A stretch of 64,000 nucleotides of DNA from Sphingomonas sp. 3P27F8. Its GTDB lineage: Bacteria > Pseudomonadota > Alphaproteobacteria > Sphingomonadales > Sphingomonadaceae. The notes under the pieces were generated by a model. The model was given only the letters and a program-made list of their open reading frames with translations, had not been told where the DNA came from and made no database searches. The stretch spans positions 1 to 64,000 of the forward strand of contig NZ_SCNL01000013.1 in assembly GCF_005502745.1 (NCBI RefSeq), written 5' to 3'. Made by a program: the position numbers and the translations under genes. Shown here piece by piece: positions 56,099 to 64,000 of the stretch. The number at the start of each line of letters is the position of its first letter. Positions within the stretch are counted from its first letter, which is position 1.

Positions 56099-56628
56099 TC
56101 GCGCTCGCGCTGCTCGCATTCGCCGCCGCCGGCCCTGCCCCGGCGGCGGAGCCTGCCACGCCGGCGCCGGATTTCTTCGCCGCCGCGATCTGCCAGCCGC
56201 CTTATTCGTACGACGCGGCCACCAGGCTGTACAAAGAGGCGCAGAAGCTGGGTAAGCCCGATACGGCGCGGTTCGGCGCGGCCGTATATCGCCTGCCCGC
56301 CCCCGCCGGGCGCGACGGCTTCGAGACGCAGGAAGTGTTCTTCGCGGGATCGGCGCTGGGCGTCCTGATCGATGGGCAGGTCGCCGCGAAGCTGGCCGAA
56401 ACCTATAATCTGGTGCCTGAGAAGATCAGATTACTGGGCGCATCCTCGCTCGGATTCTCGCGCGTCCTGCCCGATGCCGACCAGCCGATGAAGGACATGG
56501 GGCTTGTTTCCATCGTCGCGCGACAGGGCCCGGGTCTGAAGGGCAAAACGATGCTGGCGTGCGAGTTCGTCTCGAACGAGGATCGCGAGCGGCTGGAAAT
56601 GTTCGAGAAGGCATCCGGCAACCGGTGA
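56095..56628 (+). CDS. Secreted conserved hypothetical protein
   Basis: A 177-aa protein with a signal peptide ([20 protein letters not shown]). The mature domain contains an early Cys in [17 protein letters not shown] and a second Cys in [16 protein letters not shown] do not recognise a family. It overlaps the purL stop (ATGA, 4 bp), which makes it translationally coupled to purL, an unusual partner for an exported protein. Confidence 0.7.
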   Translation: MIALALLAFAAAGPAPAAEPATPAPDFFAAAICQPPYSYDAATRLYKEAQKLGKPDTARFGAAVYRLPAPAGRDGFETQEVFFAGSALGVLIDGQVAAKLAETYNLVPEKIRLLGASSLGFSRVLPDADQPMKDMGLVSIVARQGPGLKGKTMLACEFVSNEDRERLEMFEKASGNR

Positions 56629-56674
56629 TCCCCGCCCCGGCGCGTGGCCGGGGCAGGGAGGTGCGCAGGCGCGA

Positions 56675-57499
56675 TCAGAGCCGCTGAGCGCCGGAATAGG
56701 CGAATAGCAAATCGCTGCCGGCCTCGGCGTGCAGTTCCTCGCTGCCCGAAATCAGCACGCATTCCCCCGCGTGCCACCTCACGCCGGCCACCGAGCCCGC
56801 GCCGGTGATCGGCACCAGCCAGCCCGATTTGCCCTCAGGCAGCGTGATCTTGCGCGTCCCGCCGCCCCAGCGCTCCAGGACGAACTTCGGCCCTTCCACC
56901 AGGATCGTCCGCCCCGGCGACACTTCTCCCGGCATTGGTGGCGGGGTCCACGGGTTCAGGTCGGCCACCGCGACGCCATCGTCAAGATGCAGTTCCCGCC
57001 CCCGGCCATAGTCGTAGAGACGATACGTCACGTCCGAATTCTGCTGTACCTCGATCACGGTCAGCCCCGCGCCGATCGCGTGAATCACGCCGGAATGCGA
57101 ATAATAGAAATCGCCCGCCTTCACCGGCTTCCAGTCCAGCTTGTGCTCGATCGATCCGTCGAGCGCGCTCGCGCGCAATTCGTCGGCGGTCAGCGGTGCC
57201 TTCGGGCCGATCGCGATGGTCGAATCGGGCTCGGCATCAAGGATCACCCAGCATTCGTCCTTGCCGCGCGGCAGCCCGCGCGCGCGCGCCTCGGCGTCCG
57301 ACGGGTGATCCTGTACCGACAGTTTCTCGCTGGTGAACAGATATTTGATGAGCAGTTCCGGCTCTTCCGGGTGCGGTGACTGAAACCACACCTCCCCGAT
57401 CGGTTCGCCGCCAGGCACCGGATCGGGAAAGCCGGGATAAAGCCGGTGTCGCCCCCATGGTTTTTCCACACGCTTGGTCGCCAGCAAGGTCGCAGTCAT
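56675..57499 (-). CDS. Phosphomannose isomerase-like class I protein
   Basis: A 274-aa cupin-type mannose-6-phosphate isomerase relative. RVEKPWGRHRLYPGFPDPVP and IGEVWFQSPHPEEPELLIKY start it; metal ligands include His in SVQDHPSDAEAR and in YYSHSGVIHAIGAGL. It is shorter than classic ManA and close to the Bacillus ManA/YvyI-type length. It would interconvert fructose-6-P and mannose-6-P. Convergent with the gene before it and divergent from bamD. Confidence 0.82.
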   Translation of the reverse strand: MTATLLATKRVEKPWGRHRLYPGFPDPVPGGEPIGEVWFQSPHPEEPELLIKYLFTSEKLSVQDHPSDAEARARGLPRGKDECWVILDAEPDSTIAIGPKAPLTADELRASALDGSIEHKLDWKPVKAGDFYYSHSGVIHAIGAGLTVIEVQQNSDVTYRLYDYGRGRELHLDDGVAVADLNPWTPPPMPGEVSPGRTILVEGPKFVLERWGGGTRKITLPEGKSGWLVPITGAGSVAGVRWHAGECVLISGSEELHAEAGSDLLFAYSGAQRL

Positions 57500-57600
57500 G
57501 TCTTTCTCCGCATAGCCCGATCACCGGCATTCAACGCGCGGCGCGGCGAATGCGTTTCCCCGTTGTTCGCGGCGTCCGGCATAGGCTAAAGGCGTTCCAG

Positions 57601-58533
57601 ATGCGTACCCCTTTCTCTCGTCCGCTGGCACTGGCGCTGGTCGCAGCGCTTGCCCTCCCGATCGCCGGCTGCGCGCGTAACCGCACCAAGGGCGACCTGC
57701 CGTATGTCGCGCGCGACGTGGGGACGCTGTATACGGCGGCGAAGACGCGGCTGGATCAGCATCGCTACAAGGAAGCGGCGGCCCTCTTCGACGAGGTGGA
57801 GCGGCAGCATCCCTATTCGGTATGGGCGCGCCGCGCGCAGTTGATGGGGGCATTCAGCCACTATCTTGCGCGTAGCTACACCGATTCGATCCAGTCGGCG
57901 CAGCGCTTCATCTCGGTCCATCCGGGCAACAAGGATGCGGCCTACGCCTATTACCTGATCGCCCTGTGTTACTATGAGCAGATCAGCGATGTGACCCGCG
58001 ATCAGAAGATCAGCACGCAGGCGCAGGACGCGCTGGGTGAACTGATCCGCCGCTATCCCAACACGCGCTACGCCGGCGACGCACGGCTGAAGGTCGATCT
58101 TGTCCGAGATCATCTGGCCGGCAAGGAAATGGAGATCGGCCGCTTTTATGAACGGCGCGGTCAGTGGCTCGCCGCGACGCTGCGCTTCCGCAAGGTGATC
58201 GACGACTATCAGACGACCACGCACACGCCCGAGGCGCTGATGCGCCTTACCGAAACCTATCTGGCGCTCGGCGTGCGCGGCGAGGCGGAAAAGTCGGCCG
58301 CCGTACTTGGCGCGAACTATCCCGGCACAGACTGGTATGAGCGGGCGTACAAGCTGGTGAAGGAATATCCGCCGACGGCGATCGCGCCGCTCGCGCCCGG
58401 CCAGCCGGTGGTCACGCAAGCGACCACCCCGGTCGCGACTCCCGGCACCGCGGCGCCGTCCGCCGCTCCTGCACTGGAAGCGCCCGGCAAGCCGACTCCT
58501 GCCTCCCCGTCTTCGACCACGCCGGGAAACTGA
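57601..58533 (+). CDS. bamD: Outer-membrane assembly lipoprotein BamD
   Basis: TPR lipoprotein of the BAM complex. It has 310 aa with a lipoprotein signal ending in LPIAGC (lipobox Cys near 23). TPR helices: YKEAAALFDEVERQHPYS, SIQSAQRFISVHPGNKDAAY, RFYERRGQWLAATLRFRKVI and others. A low-complexity Pro/Ala/Thr tail (residues 270-310) is longer than in E. coli BamD. recN follows 57 bp downstream, a typical alphaproteobacterial order. Confidence 0.94.
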   Translation: MRTPFSRPLALALVAALALPIAGCARNRTKGDLPYVARDVGTLYTAAKTRLDQHRYKEAAALFDEVERQHPYSVWARRAQLMGAFSHYLARSYTDSIQSAQRFISVHPGNKDAAYAYYLIALCYYEQISDVTRDQKISTQAQDALGELIRRYPNTRYAGDARLKVDLVRDHLAGKEMEIGRFYERRGQWLAATLRFRKVIDDYQTTTHTPEALMRLTETYLALGVRGEAEKSAAVLGANYPGTDWYERAYKLVKEYPPTAIAPLAPGQPVVTQATTPVATPGTAAPSAAPALEAPGKPTPASPSSTTPGN

Positions 58534-58590
58534 TGGCATGATCCGGGCGCGGATCACTGCCGCCCGGTCCGGCGTCAGCGCGTGCGAACG

Positions 58591-60246
58591 ATGCTGACCG
58601 CGCTGTCGATCCGCGATGTCGTGCTGATCGAGGCGCTCGATCTCGAATTCGGCCCCGGCCTTGGCGTGCTGACGGGTGAGACGGGCGCGGGCAAGTCGAT
58701 CCTGCTGGACTCGCTCGGGCTGGCACTCGGCCAGCGCGCGGACAGCGGGCTGGTACGGCACGGCGCGACCCAGGCATCCGTCACCGCTACGTTCGATGCG
58801 CCGGCCGATGCCGCGCGCCTGCTCGACATCAACGGTTTCGAGGTAGAGCCGGGCGAGCCGCTGATCATTCGCCGCATCGTCAAGGCGGACGGGGGCAGCC
58901 GCGCCTTCATCAACGATCAGCCCGCTTCGGCTGGTCTCCTGCGTGAGATCGGCGCGTTACTTGTCGAAATCCACGGCCAGCATGATGAGCGCGGGCTGCT
59001 GGCGCCGGCCGGCCATCGCGCCTTGCTCGACATGTTCGGACGAATCGACCTTCACGCCACAACTGCCGCCTGGACCGCGCACAGCGCCGCCCAGGATGCG
59101 CTGGCGGCAGCGCGGGCCGAAGTCGATACGGCGGCACGTGATCGCGAATGGCTGGAGCATGCCGTCACCGAACTTGACACGCTCGCACCCGAACCCGGCG
59201 AGGAACAGGCGCTCGCCGACAAGCGGCGCTCGATGCAGCGCGCCGCCAAGGTGGCAGAAGATCTAGGCGCGGTCGCCGACCATCTCGAAGGCTCGGAGGG
59301 CGCGCTGGCGCGTTTGCGGCAGGCGGCGCGCGTGCTGGAGCGTATTGCCCCCGATCACGCCGCGCTTGCAGAGGCGCTCGATGCGATCGATCGCGCACTT
59401 GCCGAGGCCGGCACCGCCGAGGAGCGCCTGCACGACGCCCGCCTCGCGCTGGCTTACGACCCGCGCGAGCTTGAGCATGACGAGGCGCGGCTGTTCGAAC
59501 TGCGCGGGCTGGCGCGCAAGCATCGCGTCCAGCCTGACGATCTTGCGGCGCTTGCGGACGATCTGCGCGGGCGATTGTCCCGGCTCAATGCCGGCGAGGA
59601 AGGCATCGCGGCGCTGGAGAAGCGCGTGGCGGAAACGGCGCACGCCTACGACGTAGCCGCATCGGCGCTGAGCGCGTCGCGCGCCGCCACCGCCGGGCGG
59701 CTGGATGCGGCGGTGGCGGCGGAACTTGCGCCGCTCAAGCTTGATGCCGCGCGCTTTCGCACCAGCATCGCGCCCGCGGGACAGGAGGGCTGGGGGGCGG
59801 CGGGCAAGGACCGCGTCGAATTCGAGATATCGACCAATCCGGGCGCGCCATTCGCGCCGCTGATCCGCATCGCCAGCGGCGGCGAATTGTCGCGCTTCAT
59901 CCTCGCGCTGAAAGTGGCGCTGGCGGCGGAGGGCGGCGCGGAAACGATGGTTTTCGACGAGATCGACCGCGGCGTCGGGGGCGCGGTCGCATCCGCGATC
60001 GGCGAGCGGCTGGCGCGCCTGTCTGGTCATGCGCAATTGCTCGTCGTCACGCACAGCCCGCAGGTGGCCGCGCGCGCGGACGCGCATCTGCTGATCGCCA
60101 AGCGCCACGACGGGATCGTCACCCGCACGGGCGTTACAGCGCTTGACGCGCCAGCCCGCCGCGAGGAGATCGCGCGGATGCTGTCGGGCGCGATCATAAC
60201 TGACGAAGCCCGCGCGCAGGCGGAAAGATTGCTGGAGGTCGCCTGA
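58591..60246 (+). CDS. recN: DNA repair protein RecN
   Basis: SMC-like ATPase for double-strand-break repair. It has 551 aa. MLTALSIRDVVLIEALDLEF starts it; Walker A is GETGAGKSILLDSLG; the signature motif is ASGGELSRFILALKVAL and Walker B is TMVFDEIDRGVGG. Central coiled coil from about residues 150-350. I use the ATG at 58591; a GTG three codons upstream is possible. The stop overlaps the next start (TGATG). Confidence 0.96.
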   Translation: MLTALSIRDVVLIEALDLEFGPGLGVLTGETGAGKSILLDSLGLALGQRADSGLVRHGATQASVTATFDAPADAARLLDINGFEVEPGEPLIIRRIVKADGGSRAFINDQPASAGLLREIGALLVEIHGQHDERGLLAPAGHRALLDMFGRIDLHATTAAWTAHSAAQDALAAARAEVDTAARDREWLEHAVTELDTLAPEPGEEQALADKRRSMQRAAKVAEDLGAVADHLEGSEGALARLRQAARVLERIAPDHAALAEALDAIDRALAEAGTAEERLHDARLALAYDPRELEHDEARLFELRGLARKHRVQPDDLAALADDLRGRLSRLNAGEEGIAALEKRVAETAHAYDVAASALSASRAATAGRLDAAVAAELAPLKLDAARFRTSIAPAGQEGWGAAGKDRVEFEISTNPGAPFAPLIRIASGGELSRFILALKVALAAEGGAETMVFDEIDRGVGGAVASAIGERLARLSGHAQLLVVTHSPQVAARADAHLLIAKRHDGIVTRTGVTALDAPARREEIARMLSGAIITDEARAQAERLLEVA

Positions 60247-61196
60247 TGGGATCGCATCATCACGGACATGCCGGGCATGGCCACGGGCACGGGCACGGGC
60301 ACGGGCATCACCATCATGCCGCCCCCGCCCGCTGGGACCGCGCCTTCGCGATCGGTATCGGGCTTAACCTCGTCTATGTCGTGGCCGAAAGCGCGGCGGG
60401 CTTCCTGTTCAACTCGGTCGCGCTGCTCGCAGACGCCGGTCACAACCTTTCCGATGTACTGGGCCTCGCCGTGGCGTGGGGCGGGGCGGCGCTGGCGCGG
60501 ACGGCGCCCTCAAAGCGCTTCACCTATGGCTTGAAGGGGTCGACGATCCTCGCCGCGCTGGCCAATGCGCTGCTGCTTCTGGTCGCGCTCGGAGCGATCG
60601 CGCTGGAGGCGATACAGCGCTTCGGCGAGCCAACACCGGTGCCGGGGCTGACAGTATCTCTAGTCGCGGGCGTGGGTATCGCGGTCAACGCCGGGACGGC
60701 GTTGCTGTTCGCGTCCGGCCGCAAGGGTGATGTCAACATTCGCGGCGCCTATCTGCACATGGCGGCGGATGCGCTGGTGTCTGCCGGGGTGGTGGTGGCA
60801 GGGATCGTAATCTGGGCGACCGGCGCAACCTGGATCGACGCAGCCGTCAGCCTCATCATCGCCGCGCTGATCTTCTGGCAGACCTGGGGGCTGCTGCGCG
60901 AGACCGTGGAGATGGCGCTAGCCGCCGTGCCGCGCGGGATCGACTATGACGGGGTGGAAGAGGCGCTCGCCGCGCTCCCCGGCGTCAGCGAGGTACACGA
61001 TCTTCACATCTGGCCGATGTCCACCACCGAGCCGGGCCTGACCGCCCACCTGCGGCTTCCCGCCGGCCACCCCGGCGACGACTTCCTCCACGGCGCGCAG
61101 GCGATGCTTCACGATCGTTTCGGCATCGGCCATGCGACAATCCAGATCGAGACCGGCGAGGCCACATGCCGGCTCGCTAGCGCGGCGACGGTTTAA
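60246..61196 (+). CDS. Cation diffusion facilitator (CzcD/ZitB-like metal exporter)
   Basis: A 316-aa CDF antiporter that exports Zn2+/Co2+/Cd2+. A His-rich N-terminus (SHHHGHAGHGHGHGHGHGHH) precedes six helices. The metal site is HNLSDVLG with Asp/His (helix 2) and HMAADALVSAGVV (helix 5). The C-terminal domain (GVSEVHDLHIWPMSTTEPGL) is typical. The His run is encoded by short tandem GGGCAC repeats near 60285-60303. It is coupled to recN by one base, an unusual partnership. Confidence 0.93.
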   Translation: MGSHHHGHAGHGHGHGHGHGHHHHAAPARWDRAFAIGIGLNLVYVVAESAAGFLFNSVALLADAGHNLSDVLGLAVAWGGAALARTAPSKRFTYGLKGSTILAALANALLLLVALGAIALEAIQRFGEPTPVPGLTVSLVAGVGIAVNAGTALLFASGRKGDVNIRGAYLHMAADALVSAGVVVAGIVIWATGATWIDAAVSLIIAALIFWQTWGLLRETVEMALAAVPRGIDYDGVEEALAALPGVSEVHDLHIWPMSTTEPGLTAHLRLPAGHPGDDFLHGAQAMLHDRFGIGHATIQIETGEATCRLASAATV

Positions 61197-61351
61197 GGCG
61201 TGTGCCCCGATTCGTTACCCAGTGACGGGGCGCGCTGAACTCGTTTGGCGGACAGATCACGGACGAACCGCCGCACAATGCCGTCGCGATTGTTCTTCCG
61301 CCCTCACCACGGTTATGCCCATCGGGATAACCGGCAACTGGATCGCATCCC

Positions 61352-61801
61352 ATGCAGCAGCCCTCATCCTTTTCAGCAACCGGGCGGATCGCTCGGGCGA
61401 CGCTGGTCGCGGGTACGCTCGATATCCTGGCGGCGATCGGGCTGACGCTGTTCTACGGCAAACGCACCGTTTCGGAGATGCTCGCCTATGTCGCCTCCGG
61501 CCCGTTTCCGGGCGTGCCGGTGCGCGGACTGCCGGTCGCGCTGCTCGGGCTGGCGGTGCATTATGCGCTGATAGCGTTGATGGCGGCGGTGTTCGTGATC
61601 GCGGCTGAGCGCTCGTCAGGGTTGCGACGACAGCCGATGGCGGGCGGCATCGGCTATGGCCTCATCACCTTCGCGGCGATGAACCTGATCGTCGTGCCGC
61701 TGCGCTTCGGGGTGATGCCATCGGTCGCCGGGATGGTGACGCAATTGTTCTGCCACATCGTGCTTGTCGGCCTGCCGATCGCCTTCATCGCCCGCCGGTG
61801 A
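61352..61801 (+). CDS. Four-helix membrane protein of unknown function
   Basis: A 149-aa protein with about four transmembrane helices (ATLVAGTLDILAAIGLTLFY; ALIALMAAVFVIA; GGIGYGLITFAAMNLIVVPL; LFCHIVLVGLPIAFIARR). I do not recognise a family. It overlaps the DUF418 gene by 4 bp (GTGA), so the two are probably co-translated membrane proteins. About 155 bp of unassigned sequence separates it from the CDF gene. Confidence 0.6.
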   Translation: MQQPSSFSATGRIARATLVAGTLDILAAIGLTLFYGKRTVSEMLAYVASGPFPGVPVRGLPVALLGLAVHYALIALMAAVFVIAAERSSGLRRQPMAGGIGYGLITFAAMNLIVVPLRFGVMPSVAGMVTQLFCHIVLVGLPIAFIARR

Positions 61802-63039
61802 CGCCCGCAACCGATCGGATAGCGACGCTGGACGCGGTGCGTGGCGTCGCGGTGATGGGCATCCTGTTGCTCAACATCGTCTCATTCGCGCTCCCTGCCT
61901 ATGCCTATGTCGATCCGACGTTCGCCGGCGGCGCGGCGGGGGCGAACTGGTGGACATGGGCGATCGTGTTCGTGCTGGCGGACGGGAAAATGCGCGCGCT
62001 TTTCACGATGCTGTTCGGCGCGTCCACCGTGCTGGTTGCAGAGCGCGCGCTGGCGGGCGGCGAGAATGCGGCGCGGGTACATTATGCCCGCATGGCAAGT
62101 CTTTTCGCGATCGGCCTGGTCCACGCCTATCTGATCTGGGCGGGCGACATATTGACGCTCTACGCCGTCTGCGGCGCGCTGGTGTTTGCGTTGTGGCGCT
62201 GGCCGCCGCGCCTGCTTGCGGGCGTGGCGGGGGCGCTGCTGCTGTGGCAACTCGCGACAGGGGTGATCGGTTATGTCGATACCCGGCGGTTCGAGGCGGC
62301 TGCGACCGCGCCGGATGCAGGCGCAGCGCTGCGCATCCGATGGGCAGACTACCGTGCCGCGCTCCTGCCGCCAGTTCAGCCGGCGGCGGAGGATATCGCC
62401 ACCTATCGTGGCAGCTGGCGCGAGATCGCAATCGCCCGCGCGCATGAGGCTTTCCAGCTCGAAACGCAGGTAATGCCGCTGATGCTGCCGGAAACGGTGG
62501 CGCTGATGCTGCTCGGCATGGCCCTTTTTCGCACCGGGTTTTTCTCCGGCGGATGGGAGCGCCGGGCATATTGGCGTGTAGCGATCGGCGGATATGCATT
62601 GACGATACCCGGTTACATCGCGCTTACCGTGTGGCTGACCCGCGCGCATTTCGACCCGATCGTGATGATCCTGAGCGAGCCGCTGCATCTCGTGCTGCTG
62701 CGCCCGTGGATGGCGATGGCGCATGCCGCAATCGTGATCCTGTGCGTAACATCGGGCCGGGCGCGATGGCTGACGGCGCGCATTGCCGCCGTCGGGCGGA
62801 TGGCGTTCAGCAATTATCTCGGCACCAGCATTCTGTGTACGCTGATATTCTACGGCTATGGCCTGGGCTGGTATGGCCGACTGGAGCGGTGGCAACTTTA
62901 CGCCGTCGTCATGCTCGTCTGGGCCGCGATGCTCCTCTGGTCGAGGCCGTGGCTGGAACGATTCGCCTACGAGCCGGCGGAATGGTTGTGGCGCAGCATC
63001 GCGCGCGGGCGCGTGCAAACGATGCGGCGCGACGATTGA
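61798..63039 (+). CDS. DUF418-domain membrane protein
   Basis: A 413-aa multi-pass protein. RIATLDAVRGVAVMGILLLN is the acyltransferase-3/DUF418 N-terminus; ALFTMLFGASTVLVAERA and the C-terminal VGRMAFSNYLGTSILCTLIF plus YGYGLGWYGRLERWQLYAVV match DUF418. The family has no known function but resembles heparan-alpha-glucosaminide acetyltransferase-like membrane proteins. GTG start overlapping the previous stop. Confidence 0.88.
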   Translation: MTPATDRIATLDAVRGVAVMGILLLNIVSFALPAYAYVDPTFAGGAAGANWWTWAIVFVLADGKMRALFTMLFGASTVLVAERALAGGENAARVHYARMASLFAIGLVHAYLIWAGDILTLYAVCGALVFALWRWPPRLLAGVAGALLLWQLATGVIGYVDTRRFEAAATAPDAGAALRIRWADYRAALLPPVQPAAEDIATYRGSWREIAIARAHEAFQLETQVMPLMLPETVALMLLGMALFRTGFFSGGWERRAYWRVAIGGYALTIPGYIALTVWLTRAHFDPIVMILSEPLHLVLLRPWMAMAHAAIVILCVTSGRARWLTARIAAVGRMAFSNYLGTSILCTLIFYGYGLGWYGRLERWQLYAVVMLVWAAMLLWSRPWLERFAYEPAEWLWRSIARGRVQTMRRDD

Positions 63040-63047
63040 CACGCGAT

Positions 63048-63085
63048 TGCGAACCAAACGCAAAAAGTCTTGCGAGCGCGTCGCA
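63048..63085. promoter_or_regulatory. Tandem Fur-like boxes upstream of bfd
   Basis: Two dyads 23 bp apart centre to centre: TGCGA-ACCAA-ACGCA (63048-63062; one arm mismatch) and TGCGA-GCGCG-TCGCA (63071-63085; perfect arms). The arms and 5-bp spacing match the alphaproteobacterial Fur box pattern TGCGA-N5-TCGCA. They precede the bfd-bfr pair by 37 bp, so iron-responsive control is likely but unproven. Confidence 0.6.
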
Positions 63086-63122
63086 ATAACGGTAGATCAT
63101 GTCTGGAGCGAGGGAGTGCCGC

Positions 63123-63293
63123 ATGGTCGTCTGCGTTTGTAATGCCATTCGGGAATGCGAGGTGCGCGAGGCTGCGCGCGCCGGATCGAGAACGGCCTGC
63201 CAGGCCTATCGCTCGCTTGGCCGGCAGCCGAAGTGCGGCCAATGCGTCACGTTCGCGCGATCCATTATCGATCAGGAGCGCGCTGCTGCGTAA
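63123..63293 (+). CDS. bfd: Bacterioferritin-associated ferredoxin
   Basis: A 56-aa [2Fe-2S] protein that reduces haem in bacterioferritin to release iron. Ligands: Cys4 and Cys6 in VVCVCNAIRE, Cys38 and Cys41 in PKCGQCVTFARS. GGGAG precedes the ATG at 63123. It is followed by bfr 99 bp downstream, the usual pair. A short dyad (63284-63304) spans its stop codon. Confidence 0.95.
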   Translation: MVVCVCNAIRECEVREAARAGSRTACQAYRSLGRQPKCGQCVTFARSIIDQERAAA

Positions 63294-63392
63294 CAGTCGC
63301 AGCAATATAAGCCGCGGAAATCCGCCATTTTCCCGTTGCCGCAACCCCTTGTCGCGGGGTAAAACACGCGCTGCAACGGGAGTAATAGTGGC

Positions 63393-63875
63393 ATGAAGGG
63401 CGACGCGCGCGTCATCGAATTTCTGAACGAGACGCTCAAGAACGAGCTGACCGCGATCAATCAATATTGGCTGCACCACCGCATGCTCGATCATTGGGGC
63501 GTGAAGAAGCTCGCCGAGTTCGAACGTCACGAATCAATCGACGAGATGAAGCACGCCGACTGGCTGGCCGAGCGCATCCTGTTCCTCGATGGGCTGCCCA
63601 ATTTTCAGCTTCTCGGCCGGTTGCGCATCGGCGAATCGGTGGAGGAGGTGCTCAAGGCCGATCTCGCGCTGGAAATAGAGGCGGTCGCGCAGTTGAAGGG
63701 CGCGATCGCCTATTGCGAAGAAGTGAAGGATTACGTCAGCCGCGATCTTTTCGCGAAGATCCTCGAAAGCGAGGAGGAGCATGTCGATACGCTCGAGCGT
63801 CAGTTTGAAATGATCGAGCGTATGGGCCTGCAGAACTACGTTCAGCTAAACGCCAAGAGCGAGCACGATAGCTGA
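63393..63875 (+). CDS. bfr: Bacterioferritin
   Basis: Haem-containing 24-mer iron store, 160 aa. Haem ligand Met52 in SIDEMKHADWL; ferroxidase site Glu18, Glu51, His54, Glu94, Glu127 and His130, all present by count. This is a catalytically complete subunit (both haem and ferroxidase). It lies behind bfd and two Fur-like boxes. Confidence 0.96.
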   Translation: MKGDARVIEFLNETLKNELTAINQYWLHHRMLDHWGVKKLAEFERHESIDEMKHADWLAERILFLDGLPNFQLLGRLRIGESVEEVLKADLALEIEAVAQLKGAIAYCEEVKDYVSRDLFAKILESEEEHVDTLERQFEMIERMGLQNYVQLNAKSEHDS

Positions 63876-63884
63876 AGCCCGGTG

Positions 63885-63905
63885 GCCGCCGGCTAAGCTG
63901 GCGGC
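63885..63905. terminator. Hairpin between bfr and a convergent gene
   Basis: Nine-pair stem GCCGCCGGC/GCTGGCGGC with one G-T wobble and a TAA loop (63885-63905). No T-run. Likely a shared end structure. Confidence 0.5.
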
Positions 63906-64000
63906 TCAACCGTTGCCGAAGCCGCTCTGCCCCGGCCGGCGCCCGAAGCCTGACGAGCGGCGCTGGGCGAGTGGGTTTGCCTCGCGTTCGAGGAGCGCAA
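63906..64000 (-). CDS. Partial minus-strand gene, C-terminal end only
   Basis: An open frame on the minus strand runs from the right edge to a stop at 63906 and encodes about 30 residues ending in RRSSGFGRRPGQSGFGNG. The Arg/Gly-rich, polar end looks like a real C-terminal tail and lies convergent to bfr across a hairpin. Too little is visible to name the protein. Confidence 0.45.
   Translation of the reverse strand, partial: ALLEREANPLAQRRSSGFGRRPGQSGFGNG

Noticed and set aside
60285..60310. Tandem hexamer repeat considered as a CRISPR-like or satellite repeat
   Set aside because: The unit is only 6 bp with no spacers, and it encodes the His-Gly run of a transporter.

Overview
The window looks like 64 kb of chromosome from a GC-rich alphaproteobacterium of the Sphingomonadales (Sphingomonas or a close relative). 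Pointers are the PEPxxWA-CTERM protein, the fused thiSG gene, the TorF-type porin, the DUF1476 (ATP synthase zeta)/BolA/Grx4 trio, the B. subtilis-like purS/purQ/purL set, and many small proteins of sphingomonad type. I see no rRNA, tRNA, insertion sequence, prophage module or CRISPR array. Genes are densely packed, often with 1-4 bp start/stop overlaps, and no gap exceeds 300 bases; the largest is 37355-37628.

Layout. 1-1.7 kb: clpS and murA. 1.7-12.3 kb: a probable catabolic block with two AMP-forming acyl-CoA ligases, a thiolase, a divergent TetR regulator with a 16-bp palindromic operator, a quinone-oxidoreductase-like MDR protein, a GMC alcohol oxidase/dehydrogenase, a beta-helix protein, an aldehyde dehydrogenase and an EthD-like protein. 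It reads as alcohol to aldehyde to acid to acyl-CoA to thiolysis; the substrate is unknown. 12.4-18.5 kb: tamA-tamB outer-membrane assembly pair. 18.5-22.8 kb: small unknown proteins, a DUF1294 remnant, a LexA-like S24 regulator facing two translationally coupled small genes across a dyad, a CinA/MoaB-type protein, methionine aminopeptidase and an LssY_C protein. 22.9-27.2 kb: a lipoprotein PQQ/heme-c dehydrogenase, then glnB-glnA behind a sigma-54-like promoter. 27.3-33.8 kb: secreted unknowns, a TorF-like porin, an M20 peptidase, purS-purQ, nadA and a PEP-CTERM protein.

33.8-43.4 kb (minus strand): DUF4230, an MBL-fold hydrolase, an M56/BlaI sensor-repressor pair with its operator, grx4-bolA-DUF1476, an MDR oxidoreductase, leuC - 36-aa ORF - leuD, and a 3-oxoacid CoA-transferase. 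43.4-51.3 kb: HAD hydrolase, VIT1/CCC1 transporter, SMP-30 lactonase, a ThDP enzyme, CsbD, thiSG, then aroQ-accB-accC. 51.3-64 kb: membrane protein, arsC, phospholipase D-like enzyme, purL, a secreted unknown, a phosphomannose-isomerase-like protein, bamD-recN, a CDF metal exporter, DUF418, and bfd-bfr behind tandem Fur-like boxes. A partial minus-strand gene runs off the right edge.

The content is mostly housekeeping. The most interesting parts are regulatory architectures (TetR, S24, BlaI, sigma-54 and Fur-like sites that fit their neighbours), the internal Gly-Gly of the ThiS-ThiG fusion, the M56 protein without an evident beta-lactam sensor domain, and several unannotated small genes.
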